From Alphaproteobacteria bacterium (GTDB lineage Bacteria; Pseudomonadota; Alphaproteobacteria; Puniceispirillales; Puniceispirillaceae): DNA of 64,000 nucleotides. Under the pieces are notes generated by a model. The model searched no databases and was not told the origin of the DNA. It was given only the letters and a program-made list of their open reading frames with translations. The position numbers and the translations under genes were made by a program. Of this stretch, positions 28,101 through 36,600 are shown piece after piece (within the stretch, counting starts at the first letter, position 1; every line of letters begins with the position of its first letter). Location: positions 62,001-126,000 of the forward strand of contig JAKMFL010000051.1 in assembly GCA_022425485.1 (NCBI GenBank), read 5' to 3'.

Positions 28101-29189
28101 ATGACCCATAATATAGGCTGGCCCTTGATAACGACGCGCCAAAGGAGCGCAAATCAATTACGCATAGGCGTTTTTGCGGCTAGCGCGTTATTACTGGCTT
28201 CCATGTTCGCACTTTTATTGCCGCAAAAGAGCTTGGCACAAGAACTAGCACGCGATAGCGCTTCGGTGATTATGTATCATCGTTTTGGCGAGGACAGATA
28301 CCCCTCAACCAATATCCGCATCCCCCAGTTTGAAGAGCATTTAGCGCTTTTAACCAATGGCAATTATACTGTCTTGCCGTTGCCTGAGATCATTAAAACC
28401 TTGCAAGCTGGCGGCACGCTACCAGACAGAACCGTCGCGATAACTATAGATGATGCGTATTTGTCTGTTTATGAACAAGCGTGGCCACGTTTAAAAGAGC
28501 TTGGCTTGCCCTTTACCATATTTGTAGCGACCAACCCGGTAGAAAAGAACCGGCGCGGCTATATGAGCTGGGATATGTTAAGAGAGTTGCAAAGCCAAGG
28601 GGTTACTATTGGCTCACAAACCCACACGCATCCGCATTTACATCGCAAGTCAGCTGAACAAGTGCGCCAAGAAATTACCACTTCCAATCAGCTTTTTTTA
28701 GAAGAGCTTGGTATGCGCCCAGAGCTATTTGCCTATCCGTTTGGTGAATATTCAAGCTTTGTTGTGGATATTGTAAAAGAAGCTGGCTTTGTTGCCGCCT
28801 TTGGCCAAAATTCAGGTATTATGCATAGTCAAGATAGAATGTTTGAGCTGCCCCGCTTTGCCTTTAACGAAAATTATGGGACGATTGACAGGCTGGAGCT
28901 TGCCGTAAATGGCCTGCCACTCAAAATCACTGATCTGACACCAGAAGATATGGTCTTAGCCGAAAACCCGCCCCTCTATGGCTTTACCCTGCATGAAGAT
29001 ATGCGCCCACAAGGGCAATTGCGGTGTTTTGCCAGCGGCTATGGCAAAATAGAGGTATCGCTTATTGGTCAGCGTGCAGAAATCAGGCTACCCGGGGCAT
29101 TGAAAAATGGCCGTTCTCGCATCAATTGCACGATGCCTGCTGGCCAGAATAGGTGGCGCTGGTTTGGCCGTCAGTTTTTAACAGACTAG
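28101..29189 (+). CDS. Secreted polysaccharide deacetylase (NodB fold)
   Basis: About 362 residues. A signal peptide or anchor lies at about 20-46 (hydrophobic stretch ending QKSLAQE). The NodB-type domain has the metal-binding TIDD at 115-118. The second motif reads GSQTHTHPHL near 171-180. In the usual alignment the first metal His of HxxxHP is then Gln173, with His177 as the second; the surrounding His175 and His179 could compensate. The C-terminal 80 residues are a separate beta-rich part with two Cys. Likely substrates are N-acetylated glycans of wall or matrix. The ATG at 28101 has GAGGAG upstream; an earlier in-frame start overlaps tsaB and is rejected. Confidence 0.85.
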   Translation: MTHNIGWPLITTRQRSANQLRIGVFAASALLLASMFALLLPQKSLAQELARDSASVIMYHRFGEDRYPSTNIRIPQFEEHLALLTNGNYTVLPLPEIIKTLQAGGTLPDRTVAITIDDAYLSVYEQAWPRLKELGLPFTIFVATNPVEKNRRGYMSWDMLRELQSQGVTIGSQTHTHPHLHRKSAEQVRQEITTSNQLFLEELGMRPELFAYPFGEYSSFVVDIVKEAGFVAAFGQNSGIMHSQDRMFELPRFAFNENYGTIDRLELAVNGLPLKITDLTPEDMVLAENPPLYGFTLHEDMRPQGQLRCFASGYGKIEVSLIGQRAEIRLPGALKNGRSRINCTMPAGQNRWRWFGRQFLTD

Positions 29190-29208
29190 GCTCTGGCTTT
29201 ACCTATCT

Positions 29209-30270
29209 CTAAAATATCGGTGCTTTCAGTTTTATTTCGTTAAATCGATTGAAATCATTTTGTGCAATCACTGTTTGCAGCGTTTCAACATATTCATTGC
29301 CTATCTCTGCATAGACAGAAAGCTCTGCCAGCACATCATCAAAATTCGCGCTACCTTGATTATATAAAGCTCTGTTCTGGCGAAATCCCTCATAAGCGTA
29401 AAAGGAATTTAAATTCAACATATAAGCCCGTACAGAGGCCAGTAAATCTGGAAAGGTACGAACCGATGCGCGGCTATCGCTTGCCTCTCTAGCTTTGATC
29501 CCTGCCTTATCATTCCAGACCCATTGCCCAAATAATGCATTACCCGCAATGGTGAAGCGGGATTGTCCCCAGCCAGATTCAACAGCCGCCTGTGCCAGAG
29601 CCAGCGATACCGGAACGGGCGCTATACGCAAGCGCAAAGCCTGATAAAGAGCTGCGTCTGACGCTTCAATATCTATCTTATACTGGGCAGCATATCGCGC
29701 TAATGTCTTGCTGTCTCCACGCTGATAGGCCAATTCAATGTCTTTTCTCTTGCTGAGAATTTCGTCATTCGCGCGCAAAATCAGGGGGAGTAATATTTTC
29801 ACGAACACGTCTTTGCGCTCCCCTACTTCTAGCGGGGATAAATTTGGCATTCGCGGAATGAATACGCGCGGGATGACACCCGTTCGCGTGGTGGGTAGGC
29901 TATATTTAACCGCATGTGGTATTGGCGGACGCCGGGTTGGCAAACTAAGCAAGGCTTCTTTTGAGCGTATGTTTTGTGTGCGCTGAAGGCCTTGTGATAA
30001 TTGCGCATTGGCGTCCTCTAACTGCTGATCGAGCGCATCTTGTTCAGCAATGCTCAGGCCTTGCTGACTTCTCAAATTCTGCAAGCGAACTAATTCTGCC
30101 TCAAGTTTGGCGATTTCGGCAAATAACCTCTGATTACCATTATTCATAGCCAGAAAATGAGGTGGGCTGATGATTGCGGGCAATAAAAACCCTGCGCAAA
30201 TGCACAGTAAAACAAATCCAGCTAGAGATTTGTTAGATAATTTTAAGGATACTGGTTCATGAAGGGACAC
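29209..30270 (-). CDS. Bax-like glucosaminidase-family protein
   Basis: A 353-residue membrane-anchored protein. A hydrophobic segment at about 14-35 is followed by a Gln/Leu-rich coiled coil (about 45-100). The C-terminal half is a glucosaminidase domain like that of E. coli Bax, with ALAQAAVESGWGQSRF carrying the presumed catalytic Glu and NALFGQWVWND after it. It probably cuts peptidoglycan glycan strands in the periplasm. The start is GTG at 30270, with a weak AGGA upstream. It is convergent with the deacetylase gene, another glycan enzyme. Confidence 0.85.
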   Translation of the reverse strand: MSLHEPVSLKLSNKSLAGFVLLCICAGFLLPAIISPPHFLAMNNGNQRLFAEIAKLEAELVRLQNLRSQQGLSIAEQDALDQQLEDANAQLSQGLQRTQNIRSKEALLSLPTRRPPIPHAVKYSLPTTRTGVIPRVFIPRMPNLSPLEVGERKDVFVKILLPLILRANDEILSKRKDIELAYQRGDSKTLARYAAQYKIDIEASDAALYQALRLRIAPVPVSLALAQAAVESGWGQSRFTIAGNALFGQWVWNDKAGIKAREASDSRASVRTFPDLLASVRAYMLNLNSFYAYEGFRQNRALYNQGSANFDDVLAELSVYAEIGNEYVETLQTVIAQNDFNRFNEIKLKAPIF

Positions 30271-30320
30271 AGCTCAAATAATCCTTTTCTGCATAAAGGG
30301 GGCTGTGGGAAACACATTGC

Positions 30321-30872
30321 CTATTCTTCGGTTGGGCGCACCTCAACCACTTCAGGGATATAATGACGAAGCATGTTTTCAATACCCATTTTCAAGGTCG
30401 CAGTTGAACTTGGACACCCTTGGCAAGCGCCGCGCATCTGCAAAGTTACCACCCCTTCATCAAAGGAATGAAAGGTAATATCGCCGCCATCCATTGCCAC
30501 AGCTGGGCGCACGCGCGTATCCAAAAGATGCTTGATCTGCTGCACTACCTCATCATCATCACTATTATCCGCCTCGCTGTCCTGAGCAGCGTCCATCACC
30601 GGCAGGCCAGAAGCAAAATGTTCCATAATCCCTGCCAAAACAGATGGCTTTAGGGCAAACCATTCCATCTGTTCTGCTTTAGTGATAGAGACAAAATCAC
30701 CGCTTAGAAATACTGATTCCACCCCATTAATGCGCAGTAACCGGCTGGCAAGGGGCGAGGTTTTTGCTTCGTCGGATGAGTTGAATTCCGCAGAGTTGCC
30801 GGGCAATACATCTACACCTGGAATAAATTTCAAAGTCGCCGGATTGGGTGTATCTTCTGTTTGAATAAACAT
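30321..30872 (-). CDS. nfuA: NfuA-type Fe-S scaffold protein
   Basis: About 183 residues. The N-terminal Nfu_N domain begins MFIQTEDTPNPATLKFIPG, and the C-terminal NifU-like domain has the cluster-binding CxxC in MRGACQGCPSSTATLKMGIE. It acts as an iron-sulfur carrier or scaffold. The ATG at 30872 is chosen because GAGGA lies upstream and homologues start there; a TTG five codons earlier is in frame. An acidic linker joins the two domains. Confidence 0.93.
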   Translation of the reverse strand: MFIQTEDTPNPATLKFIPGVDVLPGNSAEFNSSDEAKTSPLASRLLRINGVESVFLSGDFVSITKAEQMEWFALKPSVLAGIMEHFASGLPVMDAAQDSEADNSDDDEVVQQIKHLLDTRVRPAVAMDGGDITFHSFDEGVVTLQMRGACQGCPSSTATLKMGIENMLRHYIPEVVEVRPTEE

Positions 30873-31045
30873 GGGCAGCGTCCTCAATTGCGTGTAAATT
30901 TGACCTATATAAGGCTAGCGGTATTTACCATCTTCTTTGGTGACAAATATAAACTGGTTCTATCGATATGGGAAGGCCGGTGCGAATTATCAAGGTTGCA
31001 ACAGTGCTTGCAGTGATATTCAGCGCTGTCTGTTCGGTACATATT

Positions 31046-32053
31046 TTAGGCGAAACCAACCAGTTTTTTAACTTCTGCTAAAATTGGGCCCGCAATAGCT
31101 TGTGCCTGCTCAGCGCCCTTTTCCAATAGCGCATCAATTTGCGCGTCATCTTCCAATAACTTATTCATCTCGGCACTAATCGGTGCAATTTGCAAAACAG
31201 CGAGTTCAGCTAAAGCTGGTTTAAAAACGCCAAATCCTTGGCCGCCAAATTCAGACAAAACATCCGCCTGCGAGCGCCCAGATAATCCAGCGAAGATGCC
31301 AACGAGATTGGCTGCCTCTGGGCGCCCTGCCAAACCGGCTATTTCAGTTGGCAGAACTTCAGGATCTGTTTTCGCACGTTTAATTTTCTGCGCAATATCG
31401 TCTGCACTATCTGTTAAATTGATGCGGGTAGCGTCAGAGATATCTGACTTGCTCATCTTTGAGTTCCCATCACGTAAGCTCATCACCCGTGCAGCCGTCG
31501 CTTGTATTTGTGGCTCTGGCTGGGGGAAAAATTCAGAATCAAACATGGAATTGAAGGCAGCCGCAATATCACGGGTTAATTCCAGATGCTGTTTTTGATC
31601 CTCACCTACCGGCACATGGGTCGCTTTATAAGCCAAAATATCTGCTGCCATAAGCGTTGGATAAGCATATAGGCCAACCGTTGCATTTTCACGGTTTTTG
31701 CCCGCTTTTTCTTTGAACTGTGTCATCCGGTTAAGCCAGCCAAGACGCGCGACACAATTGAAAACCCATGCGAGCTCTGCATGCTGAGGTACACGCGACT
31801 GGTTAAACAAAATCGATTTTTCGGGATTGATACCAGAAGCAATAAGACAGGCCGCCACCTCACATATTGAGCGGCGCAACACAGACGGATCCTGCGGTAC
31901 GGTTATGGCATGCAAATCGACCACACAATAGATACATTCAAAATCATCTTGTAGGGCTATCCAGTTTTTGATTGCGCCCAGATAATTGCCCAAATGCAAA
32001 TTGCCTGTTGGTTGCACACCAGAAAAAATACGGCCCTTTTTTGCCTCACCCAT
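31046..32053 (-). CDS. trpS: Tryptophanyl-tRNA synthetase
   Basis: TrpS, 335 residues, a class I aminoacyl-tRNA synthetase. The HIGH-equivalent is in [18 protein letters not shown] and the KMSKS loop is GNSKMSKSD near 200. Length and motifs are standard for bacterial TrpS. It follows murJ, with 66 bp between them. Confidence 0.97.
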   Translation of the reverse strand: MGEAKKGRIFSGVQPTGNLHLGNYLGAIKNWIALQDDFECIYCVVDLHAITVPQDPSVLRRSICEVAACLIASGINPEKSILFNQSRVPQHAELAWVFNCVARLGWLNRMTQFKEKAGKNRENATVGLYAYPTLMAADILAYKATHVPVGEDQKQHLELTRDIAAAFNSMFDSEFFPQPEPQIQATAARVMSLRDGNSKMSKSDISDATRINLTDSADDIAQKIKRAKTDPEVLPTEIAGLAGRPEAANLVGIFAGLSGRSQADVLSEFGGQGFGVFKPALAELAVLQIAPISAEMNKLLEDDAQIDALLEKGAEQAQAIAGPILAEVKKLVGFA

Positions 32054-32119
32054 GTCGGTCTTCCCTACCTCTTATCTTGCTCACAGCAAAAAGGCTGATA
32101 AACAGAATCTGACGGCATT

Positions 32120-33679
32120 TTAAGATGTTTTACTGAAAAAAACTAGCCTTAGAAGGCCAGTAAACCAGCCAGTTAAGAAATAAATGGCACCGCCTGACAA
32201 TACCAGAACAACCATCCCCCCCGTTTGGCTAGCTATTACAGCCCCAACCAAAGGCATCAGAAAATATAATGAGGCGGCCATAATAGCCGAACAAAGAGTA
32301 GATAGAAAGATGGCCCGAACAGGCGTTTTTTCCAGACGGCCTGCGCGCCCAAGCCATAGTAGCTGCCAGACAAAGCCCATCCAAGAAACCAGCACCGTTG
32401 CAAGCGCCAGTCCAACATGGCCAAAAATACGCATCAGATAAAGGCTAAGCACAATATTTAAGGCAACCGATATCAAAGATATAATCATTACCAGCCGCGC
32501 TTTTTGCAAAGCATAAAGGGCAGCAGCAGTTAGCTTTAACCCAACAAAAGCCGGCAAGCCTATAGCATAGGCCACCAACGCCGCCGCCGCCGCCCTGCCA
32601 TCTACAAGGCTGAAAGCCCCTGAACGAAATAGCCCTATGATAATAGGTTCTGCGATTATCAATAGTGCCGCTGTGGCAGGTAAAACAAGGCAAGCTGCTG
32701 GCATAATGCCTGCGGATAATTCTTGTGCAAATTTTTGTTTGCGCAGGCTTTTTTCTGTGCCAGCTTCGATAGAAGATAGACGCGGTAACAAGGCTGTCCC
32801 AAGGGCAATCCCCACCAACCCTAGCGGCAATTGTGCAATCCTATCTGCGTAATAAAGCCAAGATATCGCGCCAATTTGCAAAAGTGAGGCAAGAATCAAA
32901 TCTATCAGAAGATTAATTTGCGTTGCCCCTGCACCAAGCGCCGCTGGCACAAAGCCTCTCCACATAGCGCGCGACCTTTCAGACATTTTACCAAATCGCC
33001 ATTTTGGAGTCAGGGATTTGCGCCGCAACCCTGCTTGCAATACTGCCATCTGGCATAACCCTGCCAGCAATAGGGCAATGGTAAGCGGTAGAGCAAGCAT
33101 CACGGGGCCTGTTTGCATCGCATCCGCACTGAAAGGGATGGCTATTGCCCCCGCAATTAAAAAGATATTCAATATGACTGGTGGCAACGCTCCAGCGATA
33201 AATTCATCGGCACTATTTAACAAGGCTGCCCAGAGCGCAACAAGAGATATCATAGGCAAGTAAGGCATGGTTAAGCGCGCTAATTGAACGGCTGATTTAA
33301 ATCTTTCGGGAGTTGTAATAAAACCCGGCGCTAGCACGGCGATAATCGCTGGCATAAATATTTCCATGATAATGACAATAGCCGATAGCGCTAGTAGCAA
33401 CGCTGTTTGAACCTCTGCTGCCAATATAAGCGCAGCAGGTTGCCCCTGTTTTTCTTTGGCAAGAGCATAGACAGGCAAAAAGGCATTGGTTAGCGCGCCT
33501 TCTGCGGTAAGACGGCGAAAGAGGTTAGGTAATTTAAACGCGACCAGAAACGCATCTGCTGCACTGCCCGCGCCTAAAAAATGAGCAAAACAGATGTCAC
33601 GGATAAACCCTAAAACACGCGAGATAAGCGTAAGGCCACTAATCTGCGTAAAAGCACGCTTTAGACTGATGCGGCTCAT
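32120..33679 (-). CDS. murJ: Lipid II flippase MurJ
   Basis: MurJ (MviN), 519 residues with about 14 membrane helices, moves lipid II across the inner membrane for peptidoglycan synthesis. The N-terminus ISGLTLISRVLGFIRDICFAHFLGAGSAADAF and the FRRLTAEGALTNAFLPVY segment are diagnostic. It lies 9 bp after glnD. The glnD-murJ-trpS order is common in alphaproteobacteria. Confidence 0.96.
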   Translation of the reverse strand: MSRISLKRAFTQISGLTLISRVLGFIRDICFAHFLGAGSAADAFLVAFKLPNLFRRLTAEGALTNAFLPVYALAKEKQGQPAALILAAEVQTALLLALSAIVIIMEIFMPAIIAVLAPGFITTPERFKSAVQLARLTMPYLPMISLVALWAALLNSADEFIAGALPPVILNIFLIAGAIAIPFSADAMQTGPVMLALPLTIALLLAGLCQMAVLQAGLRRKSLTPKWRFGKMSERSRAMWRGFVPAALGAGATQINLLIDLILASLLQIGAISWLYYADRIAQLPLGLVGIALGTALLPRLSSIEAGTEKSLRKQKFAQELSAGIMPAACLVLPATAALLIIAEPIIIGLFRSGAFSLVDGRAAAAALVAYAIGLPAFVGLKLTAAALYALQKARLVMIISLISVALNIVLSLYLMRIFGHVGLALATVLVSWMGFVWQLLWLGRAGRLEKTPVRAIFLSTLCSAIMAASLYFLMPLVGAVIASQTGGMVVLVLSGGAIYFLTGWFTGLLRLVFFSKTS

Positions 33680-33688
33680 TCAAACATC

Positions 33689-36562
33689 CTATTCATCATT
33701 GCCGCCATCACCTTCAGGGCCATTTTCTTCAGAGCCATTTTCTTCAGAGCCATTTTCTTCAAAGATAGTCATCAATGTCTGTTTGATTTTCGCCTGTGTT
33801 GCTGGCTTTTCAATTTGCAGCCCATAAACGTCTTTTACATAAAAAACATCGACAGCCTTCTCGCCATAAGTGGAAACAGTGGCTGAATTTACCTGCAAAC
33901 CAAGCTGCAGCAAATGATAGGTAATCCTGTATAAAAGCCCCGGTCTATCTGCACCATTAACCTCTATAACGGTGTGGGTTTTACTGCGGCCATTAGTGAC
34001 CAAAACCCGTGGTGGTACCGTCATAACTTTCAGGCGTGCGGAAAGCTGGGAGGATTTCTGGCGGAGCTTATCAAACAGCGAAATATCCCCGGCCAGCGAT
34101 TGTTCTATGAGGCTGGCAATGCGCTTCTGGGTGCTGATATCGGTCACTGCACCGCGATTTTGATCCTGAATACGGAACTGGTCTAAAATGGTGCCATCAT
34201 GGCGCGTGTTAATTCGTGCATTCATAATACTACAGCCAGACATCGCAACAGAGCCAACTATCCGGCTAAACAATCCCGGATGATCAGCTGCCATCACGAT
34301 AAGGATAGTTGATTTTTTATCTTCATCTACTTTGAAATCGACCAGTAATTGGCGATCTGAGCTATCAAATTTTGTTGCCAGTCTTGCATGGTCGAGATGT
34401 GATGATGTGGTGAAATTAGTCCAGTAACTAGGATAAAATAAGCTAGCATGCGCCTCAAACTGCGCATCCTCCCAATCGGTTAACTGCGCTCTGGCTTCCT
34501 GCATGGCATTTATGGCTGCACCTTTGGAAACCTCTGATGGCGCTGCCCCGCCAAGTACCGCTTCTGAGCGATGATAAAGATCGCGCATCAAACTGGCTTT
34601 CCAACCATTCCAGACATCAGGGCCAACAGCCTGAATATCGGCAACCGTTAGCACCAATAGTAGTTTCAGACGTTCAGGGGATTGTACTTGTTCGGCAAAA
34701 TCAATAATGGTTTGTGGGTCATTCAGGTCATAACGAAAAGCAGTTTTGCTCATTTGCAAATGTTTCAAAATAAGCCAGACGACTGTTTCCGTTTCTTCTT
34801 CGCTACAGCCAAGCATTGGGGCAATTTCACGCGCCACCTCAGCCCCAAGAGCTGAATGATCCCCGCCTCTGCCTTTGGCAATATCATGCAGGAAGATGGC
34901 CACGAACAACGCCCGCCGTGATGAAATTTCATGGATAAGCTGGCTTGCCAGCGGCGCGACATCCGCAAGCTGACCCTGTTCAATTTCGCGCATGATACCC
35001 ACCGCGCGCAGACTATGCTCATCAACCGTATAGCTATGATACATATCAAACTGCATCATCCCAACAATACGGCCAAAATCTGGTAAATAGGTGCCTAGCC
35101 AGCCAGATTCGTTCATTAACCGCAATACCCGTTCAGGATTACCCTTGCCGGCGATGATTTGCAAAAACACCTGATGGGTTTGCACGGTTTGCAATTGCGG
35201 CGTTTTAGCAGCACGCACAGCTCTGGTTAATCTGCGCAAAGTATCGGGATGAATATCCAGCTCATGGATGAGGGCAAGATAAAAAATCCCAACAATACGA
35301 TGCAAATCATCCCGAAAGCGCATCGTCTCTGGAAGATGCAAGCGTCCCTTTTCAAGAACGAACGGGGCTATTTCAAGCTTGGCTTGCGCATCACTTGCCC
35401 AGAATTTTTTCAAAGATAAGCGCGGACGCTTGTCAAAATCAGTCTCCAATGCCGCACAAAAAATCCGGGTTAGATTACCAACATGGCGCGCCGCCAAAAA
35501 ATAACGCTTCATGAAACGCTCAACACCCCGCAAACCACCCCTGTCAGAAAAGCGCATTTGTGGGGCAATTTCCATCTGTGCATCAAAACTAAGCCGGTCA
35601 TCCTCGCGGCCATGATGCAAGTGCAGAAAACAACGCGTTGTCCATAAAAACCTTTGTGCAGAAGCAAAGCTTCGTGCCTCTGATTGGCGGACAATGCCGG
35701 TGTCTAACACATCACTGATGCTGTTTACGCGGTAGGCAAATTTAGCAATCCAGAACAAGGTATGCAGATCACGCAAACCGCCCTTGCCGTCCTTCACATT
35801 TGGCTCTACCGCATAACGGGTACCGCCAGTGCGAATAATTCGCGCATCTCGCTCTTCTAATTTGGCACTAACAAATCTAGCTGCCGGCTGGCGCCCAAGC
35901 CATTTCGAAAAAGCTTGCATCATTTTTTCACATACAGCTTTATCCCCGCCAATGGGCCGCATTTCCAGCAAGCTGGTGCATATCGTTACATCTTCATCTG
36001 CCGCGCTTAGGTTCTGACGAAGAGACCGGCTAGCATGGCCAACGGTAAGGCCCATATCCCAAAGCAGATATAATAGAAACTCAACGAGCGGTTCTTGCTG
36101 TTTGCTGCCACGCTCTGGCATTAGAAATAACAGGTCAATATCACTATGTGGGGCGAGCTCGCCGCGGCCATATCCACCAACCGCCATTACCCCGAATTTA
36201 GGCACGACGTTGAAAATATGTGTGCAGGCGAGATTAAGAGCACCACGGATTAAAATATCCAGCGCATGCGCATGTGCACCAACATAGTCAGCGCCATCGC
36301 GTTCAGCTTGCAATCTTTTGGAAAGGCGGGTGCGGGCATCTGCCAGCTGCGCTTTCATTTCTGCCAGCACAGCTGCACGCAGCTGGTCTCTATTTTCTAT
36401 CTCTTGCGCTAGCTGTTGCAAATTTTCATTAAATTTTTCTTCATCAATTGCCTTAAATATGCCCGCATCTGCTTTGGCAATGGCTGTTTGCAGGGGGGAC
36501 ATCCATGACTGCCAAACCGTCACTGGCATCACTGTTTGTTTCATCGCAACTGAAGAAGTCAA
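33689..36562 (-). CDS. glnD: PII uridylyltransferase / uridylyl-removing enzyme
   Basis: GlnD, up to 957 residues, senses glutamine and uridylylates or de-uridylylates PII, setting nitrogen status. The nucleotidyltransferase motif is GGYGRGELAPHSDIDLLFL near 128. The HD domain has FLHDIAKGRGGDHS near 560. Two C-terminal ACT domains bind glutamine. The very C-terminus is a repeat-encoded acidic tail (EENGS units). The frame begins with TTG at 36562; an ATG at 36544 is equally possible and neither has a clear ribosome site. Confidence 0.96.
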   Translation of the reverse strand: MTSSVAMKQTVMPVTVWQSWMSPLQTAIAKADAGIFKAIDEEKFNENLQQLAQEIENRDQLRAAVLAEMKAQLADARTRLSKRLQAERDGADYVGAHAHALDILIRGALNLACTHIFNVVPKFGVMAVGGYGRGELAPHSDIDLLFLMPERGSKQQEPLVEFLLYLLWDMGLTVGHASRSLRQNLSAADEDVTICTSLLEMRPIGGDKAVCEKMMQAFSKWLGRQPAARFVSAKLEERDARIIRTGGTRYAVEPNVKDGKGGLRDLHTLFWIAKFAYRVNSISDVLDTGIVRQSEARSFASAQRFLWTTRCFLHLHHGREDDRLSFDAQMEIAPQMRFSDRGGLRGVERFMKRYFLAARHVGNLTRIFCAALETDFDKRPRLSLKKFWASDAQAKLEIAPFVLEKGRLHLPETMRFRDDLHRIVGIFYLALIHELDIHPDTLRRLTRAVRAAKTPQLQTVQTHQVFLQIIAGKGNPERVLRLMNESGWLGTYLPDFGRIVGMMQFDMYHSYTVDEHSLRAVGIMREIEQGQLADVAPLASQLIHEISSRRALFVAIFLHDIAKGRGGDHSALGAEVAREIAPMLGCSEEETETVVWLILKHLQMSKTAFRYDLNDPQTIIDFAEQVQSPERLKLLLVLTVADIQAVGPDVWNGWKASLMRDLYHRSEAVLGGAAPSEVSKGAAINAMQEARAQLTDWEDAQFEAHASLFYPSYWTNFTTSSHLDHARLATKFDSSDRQLLVDFKVDEDKKSTILIVMAADHPGLFSRIVGSVAMSGCSIMNARINTRHDGTILDQFRIQDQNRGAVTDISTQKRIASLIEQSLAGDISLFDKLRQKSSQLSARLKVMTVPPRVLVTNGRSKTHTVIEVNGADRPGLLYRITYHLLQLGLQVNSATVSTYGEKAVDVFYVKDVYGLQIEKPATQAKIKQTLMTIFEENGSEENGSEENGPEGDGGNDE
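33719..33763 (-). repeat. 15-bp tandem repeat, three copies, at the glnD 3' end
   Basis: Three adjacent copies of gccattttcttcaga (the last with one change) encode the EENGS repeats of the GlnD tail, in frame. Confidence 0.95.
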
Positions 36563-36600
36563 TTATGCATCTCGCTTTGGTTTTTACCTAAATATCTTAT

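Noticed and set aside
30968-31081. Small plus-strand peptide of 37 residues with a hydrophobic stretch
   Set aside because: No Shine-Dalgarno and it overlaps the trpS 3' end on the other strand. A hydrophobic short frame is easily chance.
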